A DNA stretch of 13,360 bases from assembly GCA_041486365.1 (NCBI GenBank), contig JBGPLH010000054.1:1-13360 (forward strand), in the 5' to 3' direction. The first letter of the stretch is position 1, and each line of letters opens with the position of its first letter. Made by a program: the position numbers and the translations under genes. The DNA comes from JBGPLH01 sp041486365 [NCBI: Thermodesulfobacteriota bacterium] (GTDB lineage: Bacteria; JAUYMQ01). The notes beneath the pieces are model-generated. The model was not told the origin of the DNA. It did not search any database and was given only the letters and a program-made list of their open reading frames with translations. Positions 1 through 7,055 of the stretch are shown in pieces.

Positions 1-2
1 AC

Positions 3-1019
<1,017 letters not shown>

Positions 1020-1043
1020 TCGACCGCGCCGGCCAATTCGAGG

Positions 1044-1072
1044 AAGCCCCGGCCGACCCCGGGGCTTTCTTC
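1044..1072 (+). terminator. Rho-independent terminator after mreB
   Basis: A 9-base-pair stem (AAGCCCCGG at 1044-1052 with CCGGGGCTT at 1059-1067) has a six-base loop and is followed by TCTTC. It lies 24 bases after the mreB stop and ends just before the ribosome binding site of the next gene. The T tract is short, so readthrough into the CoA ligase is possible. Confidence 0.7.
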
Positions 1073-1089
1073 ATCATCCCAGGAGGTGC

Positions 1090-2742
1090 ATGAGCCCCAC
1101 CGCGCCCCCATCCCCCGACTTCGACCTCTGGCAGGACATCCCGGCGCGCTACAACGCCGGACGCGACCTCACCGACGCCCACGTGGCGCGCGGGCACGGC
1201 GATCGCGTGGCGCTCCACTGGGAGAACTCGGTGGGGGAGGCGCGCTCCCTCACCTACCGGGAGCTCTCGGATCTCACCGGCCGCTTCGCCGCCGCCCTCG
1301 CCGCCCTCGGCGTGCAGCGAGGGGACCGGATCCTTCTGCGTGTCCCGAACATCCCCGAGTTCCTCATCGCGTCGCTGGGAGCCGGCAAGCTCGGCGCCGC
1401 GTACATCCCGACGAGCAGCCTCTTCAAGGAGAAGGAGATCGTCTACCGCGTGCGCGACGCCGAAGCGAAGCTCATCGTGACGACGCCGCAGCTCTACCCG
1501 GAAGTGGAGGCCATCCGGAGCGAGTGCCCCTCGCTCCGGCACGTGCTCGTGGTGCCGTACCTTGGTGCGCGCGCACCGCGCGGCACGACGGACTTTCGTG
1601 AAGCACTCGATTCCGCACCGGGGGCCATGCCGCCCGCCGCCACCTTCCACGACGAGCTCGCGCTCATCGCCTACACCTCCGGCACCACGGGGGACCCCAA
1701 GGGCGTGGCCCACTGCCAGCGCTACCCGGCCTCCTACGACAACCTCGTCCGCTGGTGGTACGACTTCCGCCCGGAGGACGTGGTCACCTGCCCCAGCGAG
1801 ATTGGCTGGATGCTCCCGGTCGCAACCTTCCTCCTCGCGTTGCGCGTCGGCTGCACCGTCTTCATGTACCACGAGGTGGAAGGGCCCTTCCGCCCCGAGG
1901 CCTGGTTCCGGCTGATCGAGAAATACCGGATCTCGCACTTCACGGCGGCGCCCACGGTGTACCGGATGCTCCTCACGGTGGAGGGAGCGGAGAAGCGTCA
2001 CGACGTGTCCTCGCTGCGACACGGGGTGAGCGCGGGAGAGGCGCTGCCCGGCGACACGCTCGCGGCGCTCGGGCGTCGTTTCGGGATCGCGCCGCTCGAC
2101 GGAATCGGCATGAGCGAGTGCATGGTGTATAACTTCAACCGCGTCGGGACGCCCCTGAAGCCGGGTTCCTGCGGGCTGCCGGGGCCGGGGGTCCGGATCG
2201 CGCTGCTCGACGAGGAGCTCCGGCCCGTGCCCCCCGGGCAGCCCGGGATTCTCTGCCTGCGGCGCGAGGACCATCCCGGGATCATGAAGGAGTACTGGCG
2301 CAAGCCGGAGAAGACGGCGGAGATCCTGCGGGGCGAGTGGTACGTGAGCGGAGACGTGCTCACGGCGGACGAGGACGGATATCTCTGGTTCCAGGGGCGC
2401 GCCGACGACCTCATCAACGCCAGCGGCTACCGGATCAGTCCCTTCGAGGTGGAGAGTCTGCTGCTCTCGCACCCCGCCGTCCTGGAGGCGGCCGCCGTCG
2501 AGAGCCCCGATCCGATCCGCGGGAACGTGGTGAAGGCATTCGTGGTCCCGCGGGAAGACGCCGAGCCGTCGGAGGCCCTGGCGGAGGCGCTCCGCGCCCA
2601 CTGCCGCGAGCGCGCGGCGCCCTTCAAGGCGCCACGCCTCATCGAGTTCATGAAGGCCCTCCCCAAGACACAGTCGGGCAAGATCCGGCGCAAGGAGCTC
2701 CGCCAGGGGGAAGCGGCGCGTGCCCGGACGCCTGGCGGCTAG
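1090..2742 (+). CDS. AMP-forming aryl/acyl-CoA ligase (benzoate-CoA ligase-like)
   Basis: This is a 550-residue member of the ANL adenylate-forming superfamily, expected to activate a carboxylic acid with ATP and load it onto CoA in the cytoplasm. Core motifs in order are P-loop YTSGTTGDPKG (residues 195-205), GMSEC (340-344, the A5 region), YVSGD (418-422), GRADDLINASGYRI from 436 (hinge region), and PKTQSGK with the catalytic lysine at K531. The N-terminal stretch PARYNAGRDLTD and the SGYRISPFEVE segment most resemble benzoate-CoA ligases and medium-chain acyl-CoA synthetases. The substrate cannot be read from sequence. The ATG at 1090 follows AGGAGG (1081-1086) at only three bases, which is tight. 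No separate promoter is evident in the 70-base gap after mreB. Superfamily assignment is firm, substrate class is tentative. Confidence 0.92.
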   Translation: MSPTAPPSPDFDLWQDIPARYNAGRDLTDAHVARGHGDRVALHWENSVGEARSLTYRELSDLTGRFAAALAALGVQRGDRILLRVPNIPEFLIASLGAGKLGAAYIPTSSLFKEKEIVYRVRDAEAKLIVTTPQLYPEVEAIRSECPSLRHVLVVPYLGARAPRGTTDFREALDSAPGAMPPAATFHDELALIAYTSGTTGDPKGVAHCQRYPASYDNLVRWWYDFRPEDVVTCPSEIGWMLPVATFLLALRVGCTVFMYHEVEGPFRPEAWFRLIEKYRISHFTAAPTVYRMLLTVEGAEKRHDVSSLRHGVSAGEALPGDTLAALGRRFGIAPLDGIGMSECMVYNFNRVGTPLKPGSCGLPGPGVRIALLDEELRPVPPGQPGILCLRREDHPGIMKEYWRKPEKTAEILRGEWYVSGDVLTADEDGYLWFQGRADDLINASGYRISPFEVESLLLSHPAVLEAAAVESPDPIRGNVVKAFVVPREDAEPSEALAEALRAHCRERAAPFKAPRLIEFMKALPKTQSGKIRRKELRQGEAARARTPGG

Positions 2743-2788
2743 AGGTCCTTCGCCACGCGAGGGTCGTGCTGAAGAAGCGCGGTCCGAC

Positions 2789-2816
2789 TTGACGGCGTGA
2801 TCTGATCGAATGACAT
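2789..2816 (+). promoter_or_regulatory. Weak candidate sigma-70 promoter upstream of the 101-residue ORF
   Basis: TTGACG at 2789-2794 matches the -35 consensus at five of six bases. TGACAT at 2811-2816, after a 16-base spacer, matches the -10 at only three of six. It lies in the 92-base gap between the CoA ligase and the small ORF at 2835. The call is speculative because the -10 is poor. Confidence 0.22.
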
Positions 2817-2834
2817 GACCCCGGAGACAACAGG

Positions 2835-3140
2835 ATGCGAATCGAATTCAAGCTCGAGCTGGACCGGATCGCCATGCCGTACTTCTCCATCGAGACGAGC
2901 GAGGGGATCCACAAGCTGTTTACCCTGGCCGCCACGGTGATGAACGTGCTGGAGACCAAGGAGTCCGTCTGCGTCACGTTTCACGGGGGGAACAAGATGG
3001 ATCCCGCGCGCAAGGCGAAGACCCTCGAGGAGATCATCGAGAGCGGGCGTCAGTCCGACCGGAAGTACATCTGCGAGGAGATGAAATCCGGCTCGATCGA
3101 CAACACGTATCACCTCTGGATGATGATCCGCCGCGCGTGA
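2835..3140 (+). CDS. Small protein of unknown function (101 aa)
   Basis: I do not recognise this family. It is a soluble-looking 101-residue protein with no signal peptide or membrane segment. The N-terminal half alternates hydrophobic and charged residues (MRIEFKLELDRIAMPYFSIE), suggesting beta strands. A hydrophobic helix with KLFTLAATVMNVLE follows, and the C-terminal half is charged (KAKTLEEIIES, RKYICEEM) and ends in HLWMMIRRA. It has two cysteines (in VCVTF and YICEE). The ATG is preceded by GGAG at 2823-2826, eight bases away, which supports translation. It sits alone between a CoA ligase and a secreted FecR-type gene, with 87 bases to the latter. It is likely a real gene given the ribosome binding site and its non-shadow amino acid composition. 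The role is unknown. Confidence 0.72.
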   Translation: MRIEFKLELDRIAMPYFSIETSEGIHKLFTLAATVMNVLETKESVCVTFHGGNKMDPARKAKTLEEIIESGRQSDRKYICEEMKSGSIDNTYHLWMMIRRA

Positions 3141-3184
3141 GGGGCTTACGTCGGAGACCGGACCACGCCGAATAGGGCATCCCC

Positions 3185-3204
3185 GGGGCCGTCCGCCCGG
3201 CCCC
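3185..3204. other. GC-rich hairpin in the leader of the FecR-type gene
   Basis: GGGGCCG (3185-3191) and CGGCCCC (3198-3204) form a 7-base-pair stem with a six-base loop, ending nine bases before the GAGGGG ribosome binding site at 3214-3219. No T tract follows, so it is not a convincing terminator for the preceding small gene. It could be a leader structure or a consequence of high GC. Confidence 0.3.
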
Positions 3205-3227
3205 CGCTGCATCGAGGGGTACGACCC

Positions 3228-5060
3228 ATGACACGAACCCAACCCCGTCATTGCCCGTCCCGGGGCCCCCTCGGGGTCCCGGCCCTCTCCCTTCTGCTTC
3301 TTCTCCTCCTCCCTTCCGCCGTTCTCGCCGCCCGCGCGGGCGAGAGCGGGGGTCCCGAGGCCGCCCGCATCGCGACGGCCCAGGGCGGGGTCTTCGTTCG
3401 AGGCGCCACCCAGGGTGACTGGGGCTACGCGGATCCGAACCTCGTGCTCGAGGAAGGGGACGAGGTACTCGCCGGGTCCGACGGCGAGCTCACGGTCGAG
3501 TTCCCCAACAGCGTGTTCGTCACGCTCTCGCAGGGGAGCCGGCTGGAGATCGAGTCATTCCACCCGGGACTTCACCTCCGCCTGCGATACGGGACGTTTC
3601 ACGTCGTCCTCCTCGAGGATCTCCACGGCTACGAGCGCGCGCGGATCGAGTGGCCCCGGGGGAGCGTCTTTCTCGAGGAGCGCGGCTGCTACCGGGCCGA
3701 CGTATTCCGAGACGGACTGGCCCGTGTCGCCGCGCTTCGCGGAGAAGCGATCGTGAGCGCCTCGGGTGGTCGATCGATCGTGGCGGCGGGCGAGTCGGTG
3801 TACATCGAGCCGGGCGGCCTGCCCTCCAACGAGGGGGGCTACCTGGCCGGGGACTACGACGCCTACGATCGCTACGTCCTGGACCGCTACTTCAGCCCCC
3901 AGTGGCCCGCCCTTCCCCCCTTTCTCGCGGGCTATGGCGGCGCCGTGGGCCTGCGCGATCTCTCCCGGTACGGGCAGTGGATATATGTTCCCGCCTGGGG
4001 GAAATACGCCTGGCGCCCGCGCGGCGTCGCACGGACCTGGCGCCCTTACCGAGACGGGCGCTACGTGTTCACCGGCTTCGGCTGGACCTGGATGCCCCGG
4101 GAGCCCTGGGGGTATGCGCCCTGTCACTACGGCAATTGGGGATACCTCCCGAAGTACGGCTGGCTCTGGGCGCCCGGGCGCCGATTCGCGCCGGCCTGGG
4201 TACGCTGGGGCCAGACGGGCAACACGGTCGGGTGGGCGGTGATCGGTCCCAACGGGCAGATCGTCGTGCCTCCGGCGGCCATCTACGGCTCGCCTTACGT
4301 CTTCATGGCCGCGAAGGATTTCAAGGCCGGAAAGCCCGTGAAGCAGATGGAGCCGAAGGGAAAGCCGCAGGACATGAAGCTCGTGGACGAAGGAACCCCG
4401 ATCCTCGAGCCGGATCCGGAAGCGAAGATCAAGGCGCCGAAGCTCAAGCCGGGGCATCCCTCACCCGCGGATCAGGCGGCGCAGCAGGCGGAGGAGACTT
4501 CGTTCAAGCAGGCGGAGAAGTCCCGGAAGGAAGCCGAGCGCGCGGCCCACGCCCGGGGCCGGGGCGGTCACAAGGCCTCGGGGGCACCCGCGGCCGAGGC
4601 GCCGGAGACCGGCGCGCTCGTCGAGACGCCGACTCCCCCGGTCGTCGGGGCACCTGCGCCCTCGGGGCCCGCCTCGCCGGAAGTTGCGTCACCGGAGCCG
4701 GAGCCTTCCTCCGGCTCCGCGAGCGAGCCAGCGGAAGGTGAAGCCGTGGAATCTCCCCCGGCCACGGAGGAGCCGTCCTCGGAGACACCGAAAGCGGAAC
4801 CGGGTGAGGAGTCGGCTCCCGCTCCGGAAGAGACGCCTCCCGCCCCGGGCTCGGTCACGCCTTCGGGCGAGACGCCGTCCGCGGTCTCCCCGCCACCGCC
4901 GACTCCCGGCGTCACGTCGCCGTCCTCCCCGGGCACGCCGTCTTCCTCGGCGGCGCCCGCTGCCGGTACCCCCGCGGCCGCGGGTGCTCCGGGCTCGCAC
5001 GGCAAGGGGGCAGGCGGGAAGCACGGCGGCGCGAAACCCAAGGTGACGGACGCGCCCTGA
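3228..5060 (+). CDS. Secreted FecR-domain protein with DUF6600-like W/G/Y-rich region and disordered tail
   Basis: This is a 610-residue exported protein. Residues 1-36 are a signal peptide with a leucine core (LSLLLLLLLPSAVLA) and an Ala-X-Ala-type cleavage region. Residues about 45-195 resemble a FecR domain: AQGGVFVRG, EGDEVLAGSDGELTVEFP, RYGTFHVVL and ALRGEAIVSASGGRSIVAAGE follow the usual strand pattern. Residues about 240-345 are rich in Trp, Gly, Tyr and Pro (VPAWGKYAWRPRG, GFGWTWMPREPWGYAPCHYG), as in proteins annotated DUF6600. From about 370 the chain is lysine-rich, then a Pro/Ala/Ser/Glu low-complexity tail to the end, without a membrane anchor. The start is supported by GAGGGG eight bases upstream. 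Classical FecR proteins span the inner membrane and pair with a FecI sigma factor. Here no such partner is adjacent and the protein is secreted, so a structural or ligand-binding envelope role is more likely than anti-sigma activity. Confidence 0.85.
   Translation: MTRTQPRHCPSRGPLGVPALSLLLLLLLPSAVLAARAGESGGPEAARIATAQGGVFVRGATQGDWGYADPNLVLEEGDEVLAGSDGELTVEFPNSVFVTLSQGSRLEIESFHPGLHLRLRYGTFHVVLLEDLHGYERARIEWPRGSVFLEERGCYRADVFRDGLARVAALRGEAIVSASGGRSIVAAGESVYIEPGGLPSNEGGYLAGDYDAYDRYVLDRYFSPQWPALPPFLAGYGGAVGLRDLSRYGQWIYVPAWGKYAWRPRGVARTWRPYRDGRYVFTGFGWTWMPREPWGYAPCHYGNWGYLPKYGWLWAPGRRFAPAWVRWGQTGNTVGWAVIGPNGQIVVPPAAIYGSPYVFMAAKDFKAGKPVKQMEPKGKPQDMKLVDEGTPILEPDPEAKIKAPKLKPGHPSPADQAAQQAEETSFKQAEKSRKEAERAAHARGRGGHKASGAPAAEAPETGALVETPTPPVVGAPAPSGPASPEVASPEPEPSSGSASEPAEGEAVESPPATEEPSSETPKAEPGEESAPAPEETPPAPGSVTPSGETPSAVSPPPPTPGVTSPSSPGTPSSSAAPAAGTPAAAGAPGSHGKGAGGKHGGAKPKVTDAP
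4336..5057 (+). repeat. Low-complexity Pro/Ala/Ser/Glu-rich coding region
   Basis: The last 240 or so codons of the FecR-type gene encode first a Lys/Pro segment, then an Ala/Glu/Lys helix-like stretch (AAQQAEETSFKQAEKSRKEA), then a long run dominated by Pro, Ala, Ser, Glu, Thr and Gly with no exact repeat unit. It ends in a Gly/Lys/His-rich piece (GKGAGGKHGGAKPK). It is probably an extended disordered spacer that reaches through peptidoglycan or binds polyanions through its basic end. Confidence 0.7.
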
Positions 5061-5070
5061 CAGGGCGGCG

Positions 5071-5097
5071 AAGGCCGGAGCGAAGCCGGCCTTTCTT
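5071..5097 (+). terminator. Rho-independent terminator after the FecR-type gene
   Basis: AAGGCCGG (5071-5078) and CCGGCCTT (5086-5093) form an 8-base-pair stem with a seven-base loop, followed by TCTT. It begins 10 bases after the stop at 5060. It lies between convergent genes, but only the plus-strand orientation has a T-rich tail. Confidence 0.75.
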
Positions 5098-5115
5098 GTC
5101 GGAGCGAGGATTGCT

Positions 5116-5682
5116 TCAGGTCGCTGAGAACCGTATCCGTTGCAGGAGGCGGCGTGCGGCCTGATTGTCGGGATCGAGACGCAGCGCTTCCTTCAGAGCG
5201 GAGACACCTTCGCCGTAATCGCCTCCGGCGATCTTCTCCCGTCCGTACGTGGTGAGCGCGGCGAGATAGGCCTCCCGAAGATTCGGGTAGCCGGGCGACT
5301 TCTGATAGAGCTCCCGGAACGCATTGATGGCGGCCCGCTCGTCACCCAGGCGCAATTCCTCGAGGGCGGTTTGGTAGAGCGCGTCATCGAGCAGCGCCCC
5401 CGCTTCCCCGCGCAGGCTCGGGTCGAGGCGCCCCGCCTCTCTCAGGGCATTCGCGGCAAGCCCCCAGTTCTGGTCCCTGAGATAGATCCGGGCCAACGCC
5501 AGATAAGCGTCGCCGCGCCGCGGGTCCCTCTCGATCGCGCGGTGGAATGACTCCGAGGCGGCGTCCAGGTTGCCGGCGGCGAGCGCCCGGGTCCCGCGCT
5601 CGTAGTCCTTCCGCGAAGACGCGCATCCCGCGGACGAGAGGACGACGAGTAGGAGGATCGGAAGGACGACCCGAGGCCTCAT
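5116..5682 (-). CDS. TPR-repeat lipoprotein
   Basis: This is a 188-residue predicted lipoprotein. The N-terminus MRPRVVLPILLLVVLSSAGC has a basic n-region, a hydrophobic core and a lipobox ending at C20. The mature part is helical tetratricopeptide repeats: about residues 25-56 (YERGTRALAAGNLDAASESF, AIERDP), 58-88 (GDAYLALARIYLRDQNWGLA), 102-131 (LYQTALEELRLGDERAAINA) and 143-175 (LTTYGREKIAGGDYGEGVSA, ALRLDPDN). TPRs are protein-protein interaction scaffolds, and lipid anchoring places it in the periplasm or outer membrane, as for secretion pilotins or envelope assembly factors. The start is supported by GGAG five bases upstream. It is transcribed towards the FecR-type gene and diverges from the next lipoprotein gene. 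The partner cannot be named. Confidence 0.88.
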   Translation of the reverse strand: MRPRVVLPILLLVVLSSAGCASSRKDYERGTRALAAGNLDAASESFHRAIERDPRRGDAYLALARIYLRDQNWGLAANALREAGRLDPSLRGEAGALLDDALYQTALEELRLGDERAAINAFRELYQKSPGYPNLREAYLAALTTYGREKIAGGDYGEGVSALKEALRLDPDNQAARRLLQRIRFSAT

Positions 5683-5723
5683 GGGACTCCATCAGCAAGA
5701 CGTTTCCGGCGGGGGCTCATGTC

Positions 5724-5763
5724 AGAGTCGGCCCTCGCTGCTTTGTTAGAGTCGGCCTTCGCT
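5724..5763. repeat. Short direct repeat (two 16-base copies, 24-base period)
   Basis: AGAGTCGGCCCTCGCT (5724-5739) recurs as AGAGTCGGCCTTCGCT (5748-5763) with one mismatch, 24 bases apart start to start. It lies in the 276-base intergenic region between divergent lipoprotein genes. The spacing is a little over two helical turns, so it could be a paired regulator site, but it may equally be a decayed tandem repeat. Confidence 0.5.
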
Positions 5764-5851
5764 TCGCTCAAGACCTCCGGCGGCACCTGTGGCGGGGGCG
5801 ACAGGATGCCACAGGCCGCAGGTCGCGTCCACGCGGCGCCGCCGTCGAGGC

Positions 5852-5879
5852 GGCAAATTTCTCGCGCCTCGCCTATAAT
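5852..5879 (+). promoter_or_regulatory. Candidate promoter for the proline-rich lipoprotein operon
   Basis: A perfect -10 hexamer TATAAT lies at 5874-5879 within otherwise GC-rich DNA, 79 bases before the ATG at 5959. The -35 region about 16 bases upstream (GGCAAA at 5852-5857) is a poor match, so an activator or an alternative -35 may be needed. It would give a leader of roughly 70 bases. Confidence 0.5.
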
Positions 5880-5958
5880 GCGCGCACCTTCGGGGCGCCC
5901 TCCGTTTGGTGTCGGCCCCCGTTTCGAGGGGGACAGCTTTGAGTCCGAGGAGATCCCG

Positions 5959-6384
5959 ATGATCCGCTTGCTGCGCCGCACCTATTCCCCGTCCACCCGG
6001 TGCGCACGCCGCCCGGCGCGCCGAGGGGCGTTCGCCCTCGCGCTGCTCATTGCCGTCGCGTTCATTTCCGCTTGCGAGACTGTGGAGGAAGCGCCACCGC
6101 CTCCCCCCGCGGAGGAAGTCTTCGAGTCGCCGGAACCCTCCGCGCCGATCCAGGAAGAGTCCCTCGGGCCGCCACCCGCGCCGACGCCGCCCCCAGGAGC
6201 GCCGTCCGTGGCGCCTCCCACCGGAGGGGGGGCGATGCCGCCGGCCGTGATCCCGGCGCCGGAGACGACGGTTCCGCCGCCGGCGGATGAAGGGACGATG
6301 GGAAGACAGCGAAGGCTTCCGCTCTCCTCCCCCGGATCCGCGCCGCCGGAAGCCGCTCCAGTCCAGCCCGCGCCATCCGAGTAG
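5959..6384 (+). CDS. Small proline-rich lipoprotein
   Basis: This encodes 141 residues. The long arginine-rich N-terminus (MIRLLRRTYSPSTRCARRPA) leads into a hydrophobic stretch FALALLIAVAFISAC with a lipobox-like end at C39. After the cysteine the chain is almost entirely Pro, Ala, Glu, Gly and Ser (PPPPPAEEVFESPEPSAP) with no recognisable domain. It is likely an outer-membrane-anchored disordered spacer, but no family is recognised. The start is chosen at 5959 because GAGGAG (5947-5952) lies six bases upstream. The same frame is open to 5719, but that part has no plausible start signal and crosses the promoter. The next gene starts 10 bases after the stop, so the two are probably co-transcribed. 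Proline-rich low complexity in high-GC DNA can be spurious. The signal sequence and ribosome binding site argue for a real gene. Confidence 0.72.
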   Translation: MIRLLRRTYSPSTRCARRPARRGAFALALLIAVAFISACETVEEAPPPPPAEEVFESPEPSAPIQEESLGPPPAPTPPPGAPSVAPPTGGGAMPPAVIPAPETTVPPPADEGTMGRQRRLPLSSPGSAPPEAAPVQPAPSE

Positions 6385-6394
6385 CGGGAACGAG

Positions 6395-6838
6395 ATGCCT
6401 GGGAGCCTGCTCGAGCTCCTGCCCTACGTCCATCCCGCCTGGCAGACCCTGGCGCTCCTGCTCATGCTGGTGGGCCTGTCGCTTGGGCTCAGGCTTCGTC
6501 GCGAGCGGCGGATCCCCTGGGACCCGGCGGTCCGCACCGCGCTCGTCCGCCGTCACATTCGCGTGACGAGCCTGTGCCTCGGAATGATGACGGCGGGGCA
6601 CGGGATGGGCCTCCTCACGATGGCCTTCGTTCGCCACAAGGACGTGTTCCGTTCGGCGCACGCCTACTTCGGCACGATGGCCCTGGCCCTCTTCTGGCTC
6701 GGCGCCTGGTACGGCGCTCGGCTGGCGCGGGGAGGGCCGCTCACGGCGAAGGACTACTCCAATCACGCCTTCTGCGTCCTGCTCGGCGCGCTCCTCTCGC
6801 TGGCCGTTGCTGTGATGGGCTACACGCTCCTTCCATGA
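6395..6838 (+). CDS. Four-helix histidine-containing membrane protein (cytochrome b561/DUF4079-like)
   Basis: This 147-residue protein is predicted to have four transmembrane helices at about 17-33, 57-78, 87-109 and 122-145. Histidines lie at or near the start of or within helices: H13 in YVHPAWQ, H54 in RRHIRVT, H69 in AGHGMG, H89 in SAHAYFG and H124 in SNHAFC. Four helices with membrane-embedded histidines are typical of b561-type haem proteins and of the DUF4079 family, which would suggest electron transfer in the inner membrane. Haem binding here is inference. The ATG at 6395 follows the preceding stop by 10 bases. The ribosome binding site is weak (GGGA). An upstream in-frame ATG at 6287 would lie inside the previous gene and encode a non-membrane leader, so I did not use it. 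Confidence 0.75.
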   Translation: MPGSLLELLPYVHPAWQTLALLLMLVGLSLGLRLRRERRIPWDPAVRTALVRRHIRVTSLCLGMMTAGHGMGLLTMAFVRHKDVFRSAHAYFGTMALALFWLGAWYGARLARGGPLTAKDYSNHAFCVLLGALLSLAVAVMGYTLLP

Positions 6839-7055
6839 GGCCGCCGGGCGCGGCCGCGTGCCCGGAGCTGCGGCCGCCCTCGAGCGCCGTCTGCGCTCCG
6901 GGACACGTTGTCCCGGCCCGTCCGAGAACCGACGCCCGAGGGGTTCCCCGCGGGCGTTTCGATTCTCCGGAAGGGGCTCTCCCTTGTCTCGCGGGAGGGT
7001 GGCGGATATCGTGGGGCCTCCCGGCGTTCCCGAGGGGCTGGGAGAGAGGAATGGC
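6839..7055. other. GC-rich intergenic region with a hairpin, no gene seen
   Basis: This is 217 bases between the four-helix membrane protein and the glycosyltransferase start. CCGGGC (6844-6849) pairs with GCCCGG (6860-6865) just after the upstream stop, but no T tract follows. The glycosyltransferase frame stays open through this region, but the translation is Arg/Gly/Pro-rich and unlike the family, so I treat it as untranslated. I see no clear promoter. Confidence 0.4.
7041..7050 (+). promoter_or_regulatory. Ribosome binding site deciding a GTG start
   Basis: GGAGAGAGGA lies five bases upstream of the GTG at 7056. This is the best in-frame start for the glycosyltransferase. Other in-frame GTG codons upstream lack a comparable site, and the conserved family sequence begins about 20 residues after this start. 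Confidence 0.6.

Noticed and set aside
3555-4457. 300-residue open frame antisense to the FecR-type gene
   Set aside because: Shadow frame with no signal, motif or ribosome binding site. The sense protein has a signal peptide and recognisable domains.
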